Counted from the stretch's first letter, positions 36,454 to 48,914 are shown. The stretch: 64,000 bases of DNA from Affinirhizobium lemnae (GCF_022968395.1 NZ_JALJQZ010000012.1:1-64000), one strand, 5' to 3'. Notes: generated by a model from the sequence alone, not told the origin. Made by a program: numbers and translations.

Positions 36454-36826
36454 GGTCTATGCTGCCTTCATGAGCACTGTGCTTGTATTGCAGGGCGATC
36501 AACAGGCCTTTCAGCAGCCTGAGCGACCCGAGGCAGATGACGATGGAGAACGGTGCCGTCACGATTAAATGCAGCCAGATGGACGGGTGAAAGGTGAATT
36601 CGAACCAAAGCGCAAAGCCGACCACCACGAATCCGACGAGCAGCATCACGAAAACCGCCGGACCATCGCCAGCATCCGCAAAAGAATAATCGAGGTCGCA
36701 ATTGCCGCAGGCAGGCCGCACCTTCAACAGGCCATCGAACAGCTTGCCTTGACCACAGCGCGGGCAGGAACCGGACAAGCCAGCGCGGATAGCATCCTGC
36801 TGCGGGTAATGGGCTTCATCCTGCAT
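36446..36826 (-). CDS. DUF983 membrane protein with zinc ribbon
   Basis: This 126-residue protein has a zinc-ribbon-like start (SCPRCGQGKLFDG and ACGNCDLDYSF, four cysteines) followed by two transmembrane helices. DUF983 proteins are found next to cytochrome oxidase genes in alphaproteobacteria, and a role in oxidase biogenesis is suspected but not shown. It overlaps the SURF1 gene and lies behind the terminator that follows ctaE. Confidence 0.88.
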   Translation of the reverse strand: MQDEAHYPQQDAIRAGLSGSCPRCGQGKLFDGLLKVRPACGNCDLDYSFADAGDGPAVFVMLLVGFVVVGFALWFEFTFHPSIWLHLIVTAPFSIVICLGSLRLLKGLLIALQYKHSAHEGSIDRG

Positions 36827-36901
36827 GGTCGAATCTATCCGGTCCTAGTGTCCTTGCTGGTATCGACGTTACCCGCAGCCAAGGTATCTGTCCAAATGGA
36901 A

Positions 36902-36923
36902 AAGGGCGACCATGGCCGCCCTT
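36902..36923 (-). terminator. Hairpin terminator behind ctaE
   Basis: AAGGGCG (36902-36908) pairs with CGCCCTT (36917-36923) around an 8-nt loop. The minus strand continues TTCCATTTGG, directly downstream of the ctaE stop at 36948. The plus strand continues CAGATTTTTAG. It may partly insulate DUF983-SURF1 from the oxidase operon. Confidence 0.55.
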
Positions 36924-36947
36924 CAGATTTTTAGTATCGTCGATCGC

Positions 36948-37823
36948 TCAATGAGCCAGCGGCGCGCCCCAACCACCCCAGATATAGATGGTGAAGAAGA
37001 GGAACAACCAGACCACGTCAACGAAATGCCAATACCAGGCAGCGGCTTCGAATCCGAAATGCTTCTGCGGCGTAAAGCCACCGTTGACGGCGCGCAGCAG
37101 GCAAACGATGAGGAAGATCGTGCCGATCAGGACGTGGAAGCCGTGGAAGCCCGTCGCCATGAAGAAGGTTGCGCCGTAGATCGAGTTCTTGAAGGCGAAC
37201 GGAGCTTCAGCATATTCGTAGGCCTGCACGAAGGAGAACAGAACGCCTAGCACCACGGTCAGCAGCAAGCCGTTGATCAGGCCCTTGCGGTCATTGTGAA
37301 GCAGGGCATGGTGTGCCCAGGTAACGCAGGTGCCGGACAGAAGCAGGATGACCGTGTTGTAGAGCGGCAGATGCCAGGGGTCCAGCACTTCGATGCCCTT
37401 CGGAGGCCACTGGCCGCCGGTTGCGAGAACGCGGCTCGCCTGGATCGCTTCGTTGGCATAGAGGCTGGCATCGAAGAAGGCCCAGAACCACGCCACGAAG
37501 AACATGACTTCCGAGGCGATGAACATGATCATGCCATAGCGCAAATGCAGCGAAACAACACGCGTATGGTGGCCTTCGCGGCCTTCCTTGATCGTATCAG
37601 CCCACCAGCCGATCATCGTGTAGATGACGATGGCCAGACCGATGAAGAATAGCCACGGCGTGGCAAGGTTCAGGCCGAACATCTTGAATTCGCTACCATG
37701 CAGGTAGCGCATGAAGCCCACACCGCCGAAGGTGAGAACGAAAGCACCGATGGAGGCAAGCAACGGCCACGGGCTTGGATCAATGATGTGGTAATCGTGC
37801 TTTTTCTGATGTGCGTCTGCCAT
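36948..37823 (-). CDS. ctaE: Cytochrome c oxidase subunit III
   Basis: This 291-residue protein has the seven-helix layout of aa3 oxidase subunit III. It shows [20 protein letters not shown] at the start, the [33 protein letters not shown] block and [14 protein letters not shown] near the end, closing with [16 protein letters not shown]. Subunit III supports proton uptake and protects subunit I from turnover loss. ATG at 37823 is chosen (MADAHQ), since the upstream extension has no family similarity. It ends the ctaC-D-B-G-E series. Confidence 0.96.
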   Translation of the reverse strand: MADAHQKKHDYHIIDPSPWPLLASIGAFVLTFGGVGFMRYLHGSEFKMFGLNLATPWLFFIGLAIVIYTMIGWWADTIKEGREGHHTRVVSLHLRYGMIMFIASEVMFFVAWFWAFFDASLYANEAIQASRVLATGGQWPPKGIEVLDPWHLPLYNTVILLLSGTCVTWAHHALLHNDRKGLINGLLLTVVLGVLFSFVQAYEYAEAPFAFKNSIYGATFFMATGFHGFHVLIGTIFLIVCLLRAVNGGFTPQKHFGFEAAAWYWHFVDVVWLFLFFTIYIWGGWGAPLAH

Positions 37824-37879
37824 GTCGAAGTCCCCGGTCTTTCTCCTCAAGCCCCCGCGCCAGGCGGAGGAGCCCTCTC

Positions 37880-38485
37880 TTACAGTTTACGGCCCGTCTC
37901 GCCCGTCTTATCCTGCAAACCTGCAACCGGCTTGGCCCCCTGGCTTGGATAGAACGTGTAGGACAGCGTAATAGTTCTGATATTCTTGGTTTCTTCTGCC
38001 TTGGTGATCTCGGGATCAACGAAAAACACCACCGGCATTTCCAGCGTTTCGCCCGGCTTCAGGGTTGTTTCCGTGAAGCAGAAGCACTGGACCTTGTTGA
38101 AATAGGCACCTGCCTCCATAGGCGTGACATTGAACACAGCCGTCCCGGTTACCGGTGTCGGCGATTTGTTCGTTGCCTTGTAGGTGATATGCACCGTTTC
38201 GCCGATCTTCGGCTCAACGGAATTCTGGACGGGCTTGAACTCCCAGTTCAGCCCGGACGACGTATTCGCGTCGAAGGTAACCTTGACCGTCTGATCGAGA
38301 ACAGTATCGGAAAACTGCTCGACCCGCTGGGTGGTGCCGTTATAGCCGGTCACCTGACAGAACAGGCGGTACAGGGGGACTGAGGCGTAGGCAGCGCCCA
38401 CCATGCCGGCGACAAACACGACGCAGCCGACGAGGATCGAACTGTTGTTCACCCGGCGCTGCGCTGGCTTTGCGGCTTCAGTCAT
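37880..38485 (-). CDS. ctaG: Cytochrome c oxidase assembly protein CtaG/Cox11
   Basis: Cox11-type copper chaperone of 201 residues, needed to insert CuB into subunit I. One N-terminal transmembrane helix ([38 protein letters not shown]) anchors a periplasmic domain. That domain holds the copper-binding CFCFTE motif ([16 protein letters not shown]) and the [11 protein letters not shown] end. ATG at 38485 follows GGAGGA. It lies between the 44-residue membrane protein and ctaE. Confidence 0.95.
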   Translation of the reverse strand: MTEAAKPAQRRVNNSSILVGCVVFVAGMVGAAYASVPLYRLFCQVTGYNGTTQRVEQFSDTVLDQTVKVTFDANTSSGLNWEFKPVQNSVEPKIGETVHITYKATNKSPTPVTGTAVFNVTPMEAGAYFNKVQCFCFTETTLKPGETLEMPVVFFVDPEITKAEETKNIRTITLSYTFYPSQGAKPVAGLQDKTGETGRKL

Positions 38486-38511
38486 GTCGTATCCTCCTCC
38501 CTGCATTCGTC

Positions 38512-38646
38512 TCAGCCCATATGGCCGATCTTGATCAGCGTCACGATATAGAAGATGACTACGAGCGCACCGAGCACCACGCCCAGCGCGATGTTGCGAC
38601 CACGCCGGGATTTCTGCTGCTTTTCATTGAGCTTGATCGTATCCAT
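38512..38646 (-). CDS. 44-residue single-pass membrane protein (CoxF-like) in the oxidase operon
   Basis: This is a 44-codon frame starting ATG at 38646, overlapping the ctaB stop as TGATG, and ending 26 nt before ctaG. The peptide has a basic, cytosolic start ([16 protein letters not shown]) and one helix ([20 protein letters not shown]). Small proteins at this position are conserved in rhizobial oxidase operons and are sometimes named CoxF; that name is recalled and not checked. The overlap and conserved position support a real gene, perhaps an assembly or supernumerary subunit. Confidence 0.8.
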   Translation of the reverse strand: MDTIKLNEKQQKSRRGRNIALGVVLGALVVIFYIVTLIKIGHMG

Positions 38647-39608
38647 CAGAGCAATCCTCCCATGGGACCGAAGATCGCGGCTGCAAAATGCGAAGCCAGC
38701 AGACCGCAGAAGATGACGAAGAGATAGAGCACCGAATAGGCAAACATCCGCTTTGCCTGCACCATCTTTTCATCGCCATCCGGCATCTGCCACACAGAGA
38801 TGGAACAGAAAACAAAGATGGCTCCAAGCACAGCGGCGAACACGCCATAGGCCCATCCGACCAGCCCGGTCAACGTCGGTGCGACGCCCACCAGAGCAGT
38901 CAGGACCGCATAGACGATCATCTGCAGCTTGGTGGACCGTTCGCCCGCAACATTCGGCATCATTGGGACGCCAACGGAGCCGTAATCGCGCATCTTGAAC
39001 AGAGCGAGTGCCCAGAAGTGCGCGGGCGTCCAGAGGAAAATGATGAGGAACAGCAGGACGCTGTCGAGCGAAACGCCGCCGGTGACGCAGGCCCAGCCGA
39101 TCATGGGCGGGAACGCACCGGATGCACCGCCGATGACGATGTTCTGCGGTGTCGAGCGCTTGAGCCACATCGTATAGACGACGGCATAGAAGAAAATGGT
39201 GAAGGCCAGCAGGCCTGCGGCGAACCAGTTGACCACAAGTCCAAGGATCGCGACCGAGAATGTGGACAGTGTCAGGCCAAAGGCGAGCGCTTCCTGCGGC
39301 AGGATGCGGCCATCGGGGATCGGACGGCGCGCCGTGCGGCTCATGACCGCATCGATATCGGCATCATACCACATGTTGAGAGCGCCAGATGCGCCCGCGC
39401 CAACGGCGATACACAGAATGGCAATGGCACCAATGAAGGGATTGATATGACCCGGAGCCAGCATAAGACCGGCAAAGGCCGTGAACACCACAAGCGACAT
39501 CACGCGCGGCTTCAAGAGCTCGAAGAAATCGCGAGCGCCAGCTTCCGAAAGACGAACCTGATCGTCTCCTCCAAGGCCCGCGTGATGATCGACTGTGGTC
39601 ATGTTCAA
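38646..39608 (-). CDS. ctaB: Protoheme IX farnesyltransferase (heme O synthase)
   Basis: CtaB/Cox10 attaches a farnesyl group to heme b, giving heme O on the way to heme A. The 320-residue protein is a UbiA-type prenyltransferase with about nine helices and the polyprenyl-diphosphate motif [21 protein letters not shown] (aspartates for magnesium), together with the second loop around [26 protein letters not shown]. It follows ctaD by 57 nt. ATG 39602 is an alternative start. Confidence 0.96.
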   Translation of the reverse strand: MNMTTVDHHAGLGGDDQVRLSEAGARDFFELLKPRVMSLVVFTAFAGLMLAPGHINPFIGAIAILCIAVGAGASGALNMWYDADIDAVMSRTARRPIPDGRILPQEALAFGLTLSTFSVAILGLVVNWFAAGLLAFTIFFYAVVYTMWLKRSTPQNIVIGGASGAFPPMIGWACVTGGVSLDSVLLFLIIFLWTPAHFWALALFKMRDYGSVGVPMMPNVAGERSTKLQMIVYAVLTALVGVAPTLTGLVGWAYGVFAAVLGAIFVFCSISVWQMPDGDEKMVQAKRMFAYSVLYLFVIFCGLLASHFAAAIFGPMGGLL

Positions 39609-39665
39609 ATCCTAACTCTACCGGAAGCGGCGCAGGGTTGCCGCGCCGCCTCTTGTTCATCGCGC

Positions 39666-42255
<2,590 letters not shown>

Positions 42256-42275
42256 CGATTTCTCTCCCCTTGCGT

Positions 42276-42289
42276 TTGATCTAGATCAG
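42276..42289. promoter_or_regulatory. FNR/FixK-like palindrome in front of the aa3 oxidase operon
   Basis: TTGATCTAGATCAG matches the FNR/FixK pattern TTGAT-N4-ATCAA at nine of ten specified bases and contains a perfect 12-bp palindrome. It lies 21-34 nt upstream of the ctaC start codon. That close placement would suit repression when oxygen is low better than activation. The assignment is by pattern only. Confidence 0.45.
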
Positions 42290-42550
42290 ACCACAACGCA
42301 AATTCCCTAGCTATAGACCTCCGGTTCAACCACAGAATCACGCCTGCCGCAATATCCGTAAAGGGGGTTGCGGGCGCTTGTTCGTGCGGCATTTTTGCCC
42401 AGAATCAATTTTAACCACAAAAGAGCCCGGAATTGCTGGCTTCCGGTTCGCTCCCCATTTTCGCCGCAGTCGCTTGAAATTACGAGAGGGCTTTTCATTC
42501 CCGCTCCCCGGCGACAAGAATAGCGCGACTGATTCGTTTGAGAGGTTTTC

Positions 42551-43207
42551 ATGAAATTCCCGACCCTGCGCGCCGCCACAATGGCCGCACTGTTGCCCTT
42601 GGCGCTTGCGGCGCAGCTCGTGGCAGAGCCCGTCCAGGCCCAGACGTCATCGGGAGACAAGCAACCTCGTCCCACGCAGTCGCAGTCTCCAGCGCCCGCG
42701 CAACCGGCGCCAGCTTCCCCATCTGCCGGTTCCGCGCCGAGAACCTCCCCTCCTCAGACCGGCTCGCCCGCAGCACCCGGCACCGTGCGCGAGAGTCATG
42801 GGGCCTGGTCGATCCTGTGCGACAAGCCCGCAGGTTCTTCCGTCGAACAATGTGCGATGATGCAGAACGTCATCGCCGATGATCGCCCGGAAGTCGGCCT
42901 GTCCGTCGTCGTGCTGAAGACCGTGGACCGCAAGGCCCGCATCCTGCGCATCCTCGCGCCGCTTGGCGTTCTTCTGAAGGACGGCATGGATCTCTTCGTC
43001 GATGGCAACAATATCGGTCGCGCCTATTTCACGCGCTGCTTCTCTGAAGGGTGCTACGTGGAAGTGGAAATCGACGACGAGTTGATGAAGATCCTCAGGG
43101 CTGGCAAGAACGCAGTCTTCGCGCTTCGGGAATCAGTTGATCAAGATCGCGTCGGCATTCCGATCGAGTTGTCCGGCTTTGCCCAGGGCTACGACGCCCT
43201 GCCTTGA
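42551..43207 (+). CDS. Invasion-associated locus B (IalB) family protein
   Basis: This 218-residue exported protein has a signal peptide (residues 1-30), a Pro/Ser/Gln-rich linker (about 31-78) and a C-terminal IalB domain (HGAWSILCDKP, VEQCAMMQNV, VGLSVVVLKT, then RCFSEGCYVEVEIDDELM). Four cysteines could form two disulfides. IalB was described in Bartonella erythrocyte invasion, but the family is common in free-living rhizobia with unknown function. It is divergent from the oxidase operon and precedes tldD. Confidence 0.85.
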   Translation: MKFPTLRAATMAALLPLALAAQLVAEPVQAQTSSGDKQPRPTQSQSPAPAQPAPASPSAGSAPRTSPPQTGSPAAPGTVRESHGAWSILCDKPAGSSVEQCAMMQNVIADDRPEVGLSVVVLKTVDRKARILRILAPLGVLLKDGMDLFVDGNNIGRAYFTRCFSEGCYVEVEIDDELMKILRAGKNAVFALRESVDQDRVGIPIELSGFAQGYDALP

Positions 43208-43303
43208 ACCATACTCGTTCCACTGACTTTTTCTTGCGCGTTCGCGAGTGTGCTCCTACATCGAAGTCCAGGCCGACCGTCTGGATCGGCGAAGGAGTGA
43301 TTC

Positions 43304-44719
43304 ATGACCACCGACCTTATCAATCTGTTCGATTGCGATGAAACGCGTCTGCGCGCCATGCTTTCCGAAGCCTTGAGTGGCGCGGATGATGGCGAGCTTT
43401 TCATCGAGCATGCGCAGGCAGAAGCGCTGACCTTCGATAACGGGCGGCTTAAGGGCGGTTCCTTCAATACGGATCAGGGTTTCGGCCTTCGGGCCGTGGC
43501 AGGCGAAGCAGTGGGTTACGCCCATGCTGGCGAACTCTCGGCCTCGGCATTGACGCGTGCCGCCGATGCGGTGAAGGCAGTGACGCGCGGCTATGCAGGT
43601 ACCTATTCCGCGGCACCGCAACGTACCAACAAAAAGCTTTACGGCGACGAAAACCCGATCGGCTCTCCCACCTTCGAAGAGAAGGTGAAGCTTCTGACAG
43701 AGATCGACGCTTATCTGCGCAACAAGGATCCGAAGGTCCGGCAGGTGACCGCCTCGGTTGCGGCAAGCTGGCAGGTCGTCAATATTCTGCGCGCCGATGG
43801 TCATCTGGTCACGGATGTTCGCCCGATGACGCGCGTCAACATTTCGGTGGTTGTCGGCGAAGGCGATCGCCAGGAAAGCGGATCGTCCGGCAAAGGCGGT
43901 CGCATCGGTCTCACGGATTTTCTGCTGAACGGCAACTGGCAGCAGGGCGCCGATGAGGCGCTGCGGCAGGCCTTGACCAATCTGGAAGCGATCGACGCAC
44001 CGGCTGGCACCATGGATGTCGTCCTGAGTTCCGGCTGGCCGGGTGTGATGCTGCACGAAGCTGTCGGCCACGGTCTGGAAGGCGATTTCAATCGCAAGAA
44101 GACCTCCGCTTTTGCCGGGCTTCTGGGCCAGATGGTAGCCGCACCCGGCGTGACCGTCGTGGACGATGGGACGATCGACAACCGTCGCGGTTCGATCACC
44201 GTCGACGACGAAGGCACGCCATCGGCCTACAATGTGCTGATCGAAAAGGGCAAGCTCGTCGGCTATATGCAGGACCGGCAGAATGCCCGGCTGATGGGCA
44301 TGAACCCCACTGGCAATGGCCGCCGCCAGGGCTACGCCTACCAGCCCATGCCGCGCATGACCAACACCTACATGCTGGGTGGAGACAAGACGCCGGAAGA
44401 AATCATCGCCTCCGTCAAGAAGGGCATTTATGCCGTTTCCTTTGGCGGCGGACAGGTGGACATCACTTCCGGCAAGTTCGTGTTCGATTGCACGGAAGCC
44501 TATCTCATCGAGAACGGCAAGGTTGGTCCCGCCATCAAGGGCGCGATGCTGATCGGCAACGGACCGGATGCCATGCAGCGCGTTTCCATGGTCGGAAACG
44601 ACACCAAATTGGATACCGGTATCGGCAATTGCGGCAAGGCAGGTCAATGGGTGCCAGTCGGCGTGGGCCAGCCGCATCTGCGCATGGATCAGGTCACTGT
44701 CGGCGGCACCAAGGCGTGA
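43304..44719 (+). CDS. tldD: Metalloprotease TldD
   Basis: TldD, with its partner TldE/PmbA, forms a protease that trims unfolded peptides, for example in microcin maturation and CcdA turnover. The 471-residue protein carries the HExxxH motif in MLHEAVGHGLEGDF, which in TldD binds the catalytic zinc. The usual GVTVVDDGTI, GMNPTGNGRRQGYAYQPMPRMTNTYM and GGGQVDITSGKFVF stretches are also present. Length is normal. The partner gene pmbA is not in this window. It is followed by a VOC gene 7 nt later. Confidence 0.95.
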   Translation: MTTDLINLFDCDETRLRAMLSEALSGADDGELFIEHAQAEALTFDNGRLKGGSFNTDQGFGLRAVAGEAVGYAHAGELSASALTRAADAVKAVTRGYAGTYSAAPQRTNKKLYGDENPIGSPTFEEKVKLLTEIDAYLRNKDPKVRQVTASVAASWQVVNILRADGHLVTDVRPMTRVNISVVVGEGDRQESGSSGKGGRIGLTDFLLNGNWQQGADEALRQALTNLEAIDAPAGTMDVVLSSGWPGVMLHEAVGHGLEGDFNRKKTSAFAGLLGQMVAAPGVTVVDDGTIDNRRGSITVDDEGTPSAYNVLIEKGKLVGYMQDRQNARLMGMNPTGNGRRQGYAYQPMPRMTNTYMLGGDKTPEEIIASVKKGIYAVSFGGGQVDITSGKFVFDCTEAYLIENGKVGPAIKGAMLIGNGPDAMQRVSMVGNDTKLDTGIGNCGKAGQWVPVGVGQPHLRMDQVTVGGTKA

Positions 44720-44726
44720 GAGAGTG

Positions 44727-45155
44727 ATGAGCGAAAGCGCGCTGGTACCTGAACTGGCGGTTTTCGACTGGTCCGTCAGCCGCGACTTCTACGTTGAACT
44801 CATTGGCTTTGATGTTCTCTACGAACGGCCGGAGGAAGGTTTCAGCTTTCTGACATTCGGGACGGCACAACTGATGATCGACCAGATCGGTTTTGGTCGG
44901 ACTTTTGGAAATGAAGGCGCGCCGCTCGAACGGCCTCTGGGACGCGGCATGAACCTGCAGATCCGGGTCAGCGCAATTCAGCCCATCCTAAATCGTCTGG
45001 CCAAATCGGACTATTCGTTGTATCTGGCCCCGGAAGAAAAATGGTATCGCCGCAACGATCAAGAGCTTGGACAGAAGCAATTCATCGTTGCCGATCCCGA
45101 TGGCTATCTGCTTCGCCTGTTCGAAGAATCAGGAACAAGGCCGATCTCGCTCTGA
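44727..45155 (+). CDS. VOC superfamily protein (bleomycin-resistance/glyoxalase-like)
   Basis: This 142-residue protein consists of one VOC (beta-alpha-beta-beta-beta) module pair. The start ALVPELAVFDWSVSRDFYVELIGFDVLYERPEEGFSFLTFG and the end QFIVADPDGYLLRLFEE are typical. The second half resembles bleomycin-binding proteins, with an internal WYRRNDQELGQ stretch. It might bind or modify a small molecule, but resistance is not shown. ATG at 44727 follows the tldD stop by 7 nt, so it is probably co-transcribed. Confidence 0.8.
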   Translation: MSESALVPELAVFDWSVSRDFYVELIGFDVLYERPEEGFSFLTFGTAQLMIDQIGFGRTFGNEGAPLERPLGRGMNLQIRVSAIQPILNRLAKSDYSLYLAPEEKWYRRNDQELGQKQFIVADPDGYLLRLFEESGTRPISL

Positions 45156-45188
45156 ACCAGACACACGCGACCAGGCAAAGTTGATCTT

Positions 45189-45884
45189 ATGCATCTACCC
45201 CTCCCCCGCCCTCCGAAAGCCGTCATCTTTGATATGGACGGCCTGCTGCTCGATACCGAAGTGCTGTATCGCCAGTCGATCATTTCGGCTGCGGCCCATC
45301 ACGACCTGCCGATTGGTCCCTCGATCTACGAAGGCATGCTGGGGCGACCGTGGATCAGTATCGCCGATCTGCTGCGCGAGCATTACGGCACGGACTTCGA
45401 TGCAGATGGCTTCCGTCAAGTCTGGCTTGCCCATTTCGACCTCCTGACGGAAACCGAACTGCGCCTGAAGGCAGGCGTGAGCGAGCTTCTGGATGTGCTT
45501 GACGCGCTTGAACTTCCGCGCGCGGTTTGTACCTCGTCGGCGCATTTCCAGGTCGAACATCATCTGGGGACGCTGGGTATTTTGGATCGCTTCCATCATG
45601 TCATCGCACAGGGCGATTATCCGCGTGGGAAGCCGCATCCCGAACCCTATCTGGCGGCTGCCGCGCGCATCGGGGTCGATCCTGCCGACTGCCTGGCGCT
45701 TGAGGATTCCTACAATGGCATCCGAAGCGCGGCCAGTGCCGGGATGATGGCTGTCATGGTGCCTGATCTTTTGCAGCCGACCGATGATATCCGTGCGATC
45801 TGCACGCAGGTAGCGGAAAGCCTTGTGCATTGCTGTGCGTTCTTCGATCAGCATCCAGCGCGCCAGACTGTCCGGACGGCTTAA
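45189..45884 (+). CDS. HAD-superfamily IA hydrolase
   Basis: This 231-residue hydrolase resembles the phosphoglucomutase/pseudouridine-phosphatase (HDHD1) branch of HAD-IA. Motif I is FDMDGLLLDTE, motif II CTSSAHF, the lysine lies in RGKPHPEPYL and motif IV is ALEDSYNGIRSA. The cap is helical, between residues about 25 and 100. The substrate is unknown. It is the third HAD-IA gene in the window and lies behind the tldD-VOC pair. Confidence 0.88.
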   Translation: MHLPLPRPPKAVIFDMDGLLLDTEVLYRQSIISAAAHHDLPIGPSIYEGMLGRPWISIADLLREHYGTDFDADGFRQVWLAHFDLLTETELRLKAGVSELLDVLDALELPRAVCTSSAHFQVEHHLGTLGILDRFHHVIAQGDYPRGKPHPEPYLAAAARIGVDPADCLALEDSYNGIRSAASAGMMAVMVPDLLQPTDDIRAICTQVAESLVHCCAFFDQHPARQTVRTA

Positions 45885-45896
45885 CGCTGACTTTCT

Positions 45897-46208
45897 TCAT
45901 GCGGGCTTTTGTGGCTTGAAGCGCCATTTGCGCTCTATGGCTGCTGACAGATCAAGCCCGTGGCGGTGAACCAGCAGGTAAACATGGCCAAGCACATCTG
46001 CTGCTTCATCCGCCAGATCAAGCCGGATTTCTTCAGGCGTGCGCCCTTTTGCTCGTCCGCGTCCGGTTGCCCTGTTATAAGCCTGCGTGAGCTCTCCAAC
46101 CTCCTCATGCAGTTTCAGCATGAACCAATCATCATCCCGATGAAGACCATTGGCCTCAGCATAGGCGGCGGAAGCACGCTCAAACCGGGCGGCTAAATCA
46201 TCCAGCAT
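45897..46208 (-). CDS. MazG-like nucleotide pyrophosphohydrolase
   Basis: This all-alpha protein of about 103 residues has the MazG/PRA-PH metal motif: LHEEVGELTQAY followed by LADEAADVLGHVYLLV (the EExxE and ExxD pattern). It probably hydrolyses (d)NTPs or related pyrophosphates to monophosphate and pyrophosphate, perhaps cleaning damaged nucleotides. The central basic patch TGRGRAKGRTPEE is unusual and might bind substrate. ATG at 46208 with AGAGGAA upstream is chosen over the longer frame. It is convergent with the HAD gene. Confidence 0.82.
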   Translation of the reverse strand: MLDDLAARFERASAAYAEANGLHRDDDWFMLKLHEEVGELTQAYNRATGRGRAKGRTPEEIRLDLADEAADVLGHVYLLVHRHGLDLSAAIERKWRFKPQKPA

Positions 46209-46496
46209 GTCGTTCCTCTTCTGTTCAGAAGAACATGTTGGCAGCATTTCGATTCTGCAAGTTGATTTTCTTTGATTGACAAAGGTTTGGCACCGTCTCA
46301 AGGGTCAAAATTCAATCAGGTTTCTGGCGTGGCGCCGATCGGTGCGGCAAATGTCATCAGCCTGCCGGTTCTCGACAGCATCCTCCGGTAGAAACCCCGC
46401 AATTCGTTTCAGTTTCAGACGGTGATTTTTAGAAGTACTTAACGGTTGACGCGCTAGCGTATCCGCGACAAAGGCGAGAACCGGATCAACAATCAG

Positions 46497-47555
46497 ATGA
46501 GCGTATTGTTACAGGCCATTTGGCGCCGTAGCCTCAAGCGCGCAATGATTGCCGGCGGCCTGGAGGCGGCTTACGTGCTGGCAAACCTCGGTGTCCTTCG
46601 CAATGCGCGTGGGCATGGCGCCATCTTTACGCTGCATCATGTGCGGCCTCATGCACCGCGCATCGTAGAACCCAATGCCCATCTGGAGGTCACACCGGAA
46701 TTTCTGGATCAGGCGCTGGGCCGATTGAAGGCGGAAAGCTACGACTTCATCCCGCTTTCAGAGGTTCCGGCCCGCCTTGCAAACCCGAGTGAGAGGCCCT
46801 TCGCCTGTTTCACGCTGGATGATGGCTATTGCAACAATGCCGACCATGCCCTGCCCGTCTTCGAGCGCCATGGTGCGCCGTTCACGATCTTCATCAACGA
46901 GGGGTTCGCGGATCGGACCCATACGATCTGGTGGGAAACAGTTGCTGCGCTGATCAACCAACAAGACGTCATCCAATTCGATTTCGGCGATGGCATGGAG
47001 GAGATCAAGCTCTCCTGCCCCAAGAGCAAGCTAAACTTATTCGATCGTTTTGTGCGTTTCGTACAGCACGACTGCGAGGCTCAGGCGGTCAAGCGTCTGG
47101 ATGACGCGGCGCGCACCTACGGGATCGAGCCTCTGGCGATCACGGAAGCCCTCACCATGGACCAGGCGCGGTTACGCGAACTGGCCCGGAACCCATTAGC
47201 CGCGCTTGGTGCGCATACGGTCAGCCACCGCGCCTTGATGCGGCTTTCGGCGGAGGATGCAGCCCATGAAATGCGGCGCTCAGCCGACTGGCTTGAAGAG
47301 GTGACCGGCACGAGGCCCACAAGCTTGGCCTATCCCTATGGCACGAAAGCCGCGGTTTCAGACCGCGATCAGCATCTTGCCTGGGAGCTTGGTTTTTCGG
47401 TCGCGGTCACGACACAGCCAGGCACGCTGAACCGTGCCAGTCTTGAGCGGCTGACGGGGCTGCCACGTATTTCGCTCAACGGCTTCTATCAGGAGCCTCG
47501 TTATGTCGCGGCTCTCGCCTCTGGTATTCCCTTCGCAATTTCGCGCGCTGCCTGA
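46497..47555 (+). CDS. Polysaccharide deacetylase family protein
   Basis: This 352-residue protein has a NodB-homology (CE4) domain. The metal-binding aspartates are in FTLDDGYCNN, the histidine pair in GAHTVSHRAL, and the end SLAYPYGT gives the family's arginine/proline loop equivalent. It may deacetylate a cell-surface sugar chain such as peptidoglycan or a polysaccharide. No signal peptide is evident; the N-terminal stretch WRRSLKRAMIAGGLEAAYVL is amphipathic, so the location is uncertain. Confidence 0.85.
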   Translation: MSVLLQAIWRRSLKRAMIAGGLEAAYVLANLGVLRNARGHGAIFTLHHVRPHAPRIVEPNAHLEVTPEFLDQALGRLKAESYDFIPLSEVPARLANPSERPFACFTLDDGYCNNADHALPVFERHGAPFTIFINEGFADRTHTIWWETVAALINQQDVIQFDFGDGMEEIKLSCPKSKLNLFDRFVRFVQHDCEAQAVKRLDDAARTYGIEPLAITEALTMDQARLRELARNPLAALGAHTVSHRALMRLSAEDAAHEMRRSADWLEEVTGTRPTSLAYPYGTKAAVSDRDQHLAWELGFSVAVTTQPGTLNRASLERLTGLPRISLNGFYQEPRYVAALASGIPFAISRAA

Positions 47556-47561
47556 CGATCT

Positions 47562-48176
47562 TCAGGGATACATTCGTACCTTTTCCCAGCCATCATCCGC
47601 ACGCCTGAACTCTACGCGATCATGCAGCCGGAACTGGCGATCATGCCAGAATTCGATAGAGGTCGGCTCTATACGGAAGCCCGACCAGTAGGGTGGGCGC
47701 GGTATTTCGCCGATTGCGAACTTGGCCGTATATTCCGCGACGGCCTTCTCCAGCGCAAACCGGCCCTCCAGCGGCCGTGACTGCTTCGACGCCCAGGCAC
47801 CGATGCGACTGCCACGTGCGCGAGAGGCATAATAGGCATCCGCTTCTTCATCGGAAACGACCGTTACCGGACCGCGGACGCGCACCTGACGGCGCAGCGA
47901 TTTCCAGTGAAAGCACATCGCGGCCTTTTTCTGACCCAGAATTTCCTGTCCCTTCTGGCTCTCGAAATTCGTATAGAAAACGAAACCTCTTTCATCCAGA
48001 CCTTTCAGGAGGACCATGCGAACGTTTGGCAAACCATCCTGATCAACAGTGGCCAGGGCCACTGCGTTCGGATCATTGATCTCCGAGGCCTCGGCATCCT
48101 TCAGCCATTTGGCAAACAGTTCAAAGGGCTCGCTTTCCTGGGTGAAGTCACCGCTTGTTAACCGTTCTTCCGACAT
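47562..48176 (-). CDS. pdxH: Pyridoxamine 5'-phosphate oxidase
   Basis: PdxH oxidises pyridoxine- or pyridoxamine-5'-phosphate to PLP with FMN and oxygen. The 204-residue protein has the FMN/PLP segments [61 protein letters not shown] sequence and the conserved end [18 protein letters not shown] at 48176 (MSEERL) is chosen since the longer frame lacks family similarity. It ends 7 nt from the convergent polysaccharide deacetylase. Confidence 0.95.
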   Translation of the reverse strand: MSEERLTSGDFTQESEPFELFAKWLKDAEASEINDPNAVALATVDQDGLPNVRMVLLKGLDERGFVFYTNFESQKGQEILGQKKAAMCFHWKSLRRQVRVRGPVTVVSDEEADAYYASRARGSRIGAWASKQSRPLEGRFALEKAVAEYTAKFAIGEIPRPPYWSGFRIEPTSIEFWHDRQFRLHDRVEFRRADDGWEKVRMYP

Positions 48177-48226
48177 ATTGACTAAAATGCTCCCGATCTG
48201 ATCGAATGCAGCCCTAGAATCTTTTC

Positions 48227-48697
48227 GTGATTGGACGCAAGGTGGCAGTGACGCACAAGACAATCAACCGCACCCCCGGCACTTCGTTGCGTTCGGCCCA
48301 GACTGCAATTCTTGTTGTTATGGCATGCGTTTTGGCAAGTTGCACTACAGGTGCCATGGATCTTTTCGGATCCACCCCAAAGGTGGATCGAAGCCTTTCT
48401 ACGGCCACGGTCCCCACCCGGACCACCGAATCAGTATCGGATGAAAAAACGGTCCTGAACGCCGTTTCCTCTGCCGATCTGGCCAAGCTCGGCTCCTCGC
48501 CTCTGCCCTGGGCGAACACATCGACAGGAAGCGCCGGTGTCGTTTCGGAGATTCACGAGGTCAATCTCAACAGCCAGGTCTGCCGCCAGTTTCTGACCAC
48601 CCGCCATTCCTTTGAAGGAATTGCGCGTATGCGCGGCAATGCGTGCCTTGTCGGCACGGAATGGACCATGACCTCGTTCGCTCCGCAGACGAACTGA
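48227..48697 (+). CDS. Outer-envelope lipoprotein, RT0821/Lpp0805 surface-protein type
   Basis: This lipoprotein has about 156 residues, with the signal [14 protein letters not shown] and a lipobox cysteine. The mature part has a Thr/Ser-rich linker and a C-terminal domain with [31 protein letters not shown], which resembles the conserved end of rickettsial surface-antigen-like proteins. Function is unknown. No ATG is available in frame. GTG 48227 is used, while GTGs 48242 and 48248 are possible. It is divergent from pdxH, 50 nt between start codons. Confidence 0.7.
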   Translation: MIGRKVAVTHKTINRTPGTSLRSAQTAILVVMACVLASCTTGAMDLFGSTPKVDRSLSTATVPTRTTESVSDEKTVLNAVSSADLAKLGSSPLPWANTSTGSAGVVSEIHEVNLNSQVCRQFLTTRHSFEGIARMRGNACLVGTEWTMTSFAPQTN

Positions 48698-48914
48698 GCT
48701 TTCGACCAATAGAGCCAGACGCTTACCTCGGGTTAAGCTTAATGCGGTTTTCACTTTTCGTTTAAAAGCATCTTTAGAAACTCAGCCTCTATCGTCGCCG
48801 TCAGAATCGCATATTGCCAGTTTCGGCAAAACGGAACCCAAGGGCAAAACGCGAGTTGAATAGACGAGCGCTCGTGCTGACGCACGGGCCTTTGCAGCGA
48901 ACCGGTGGCGAAAG

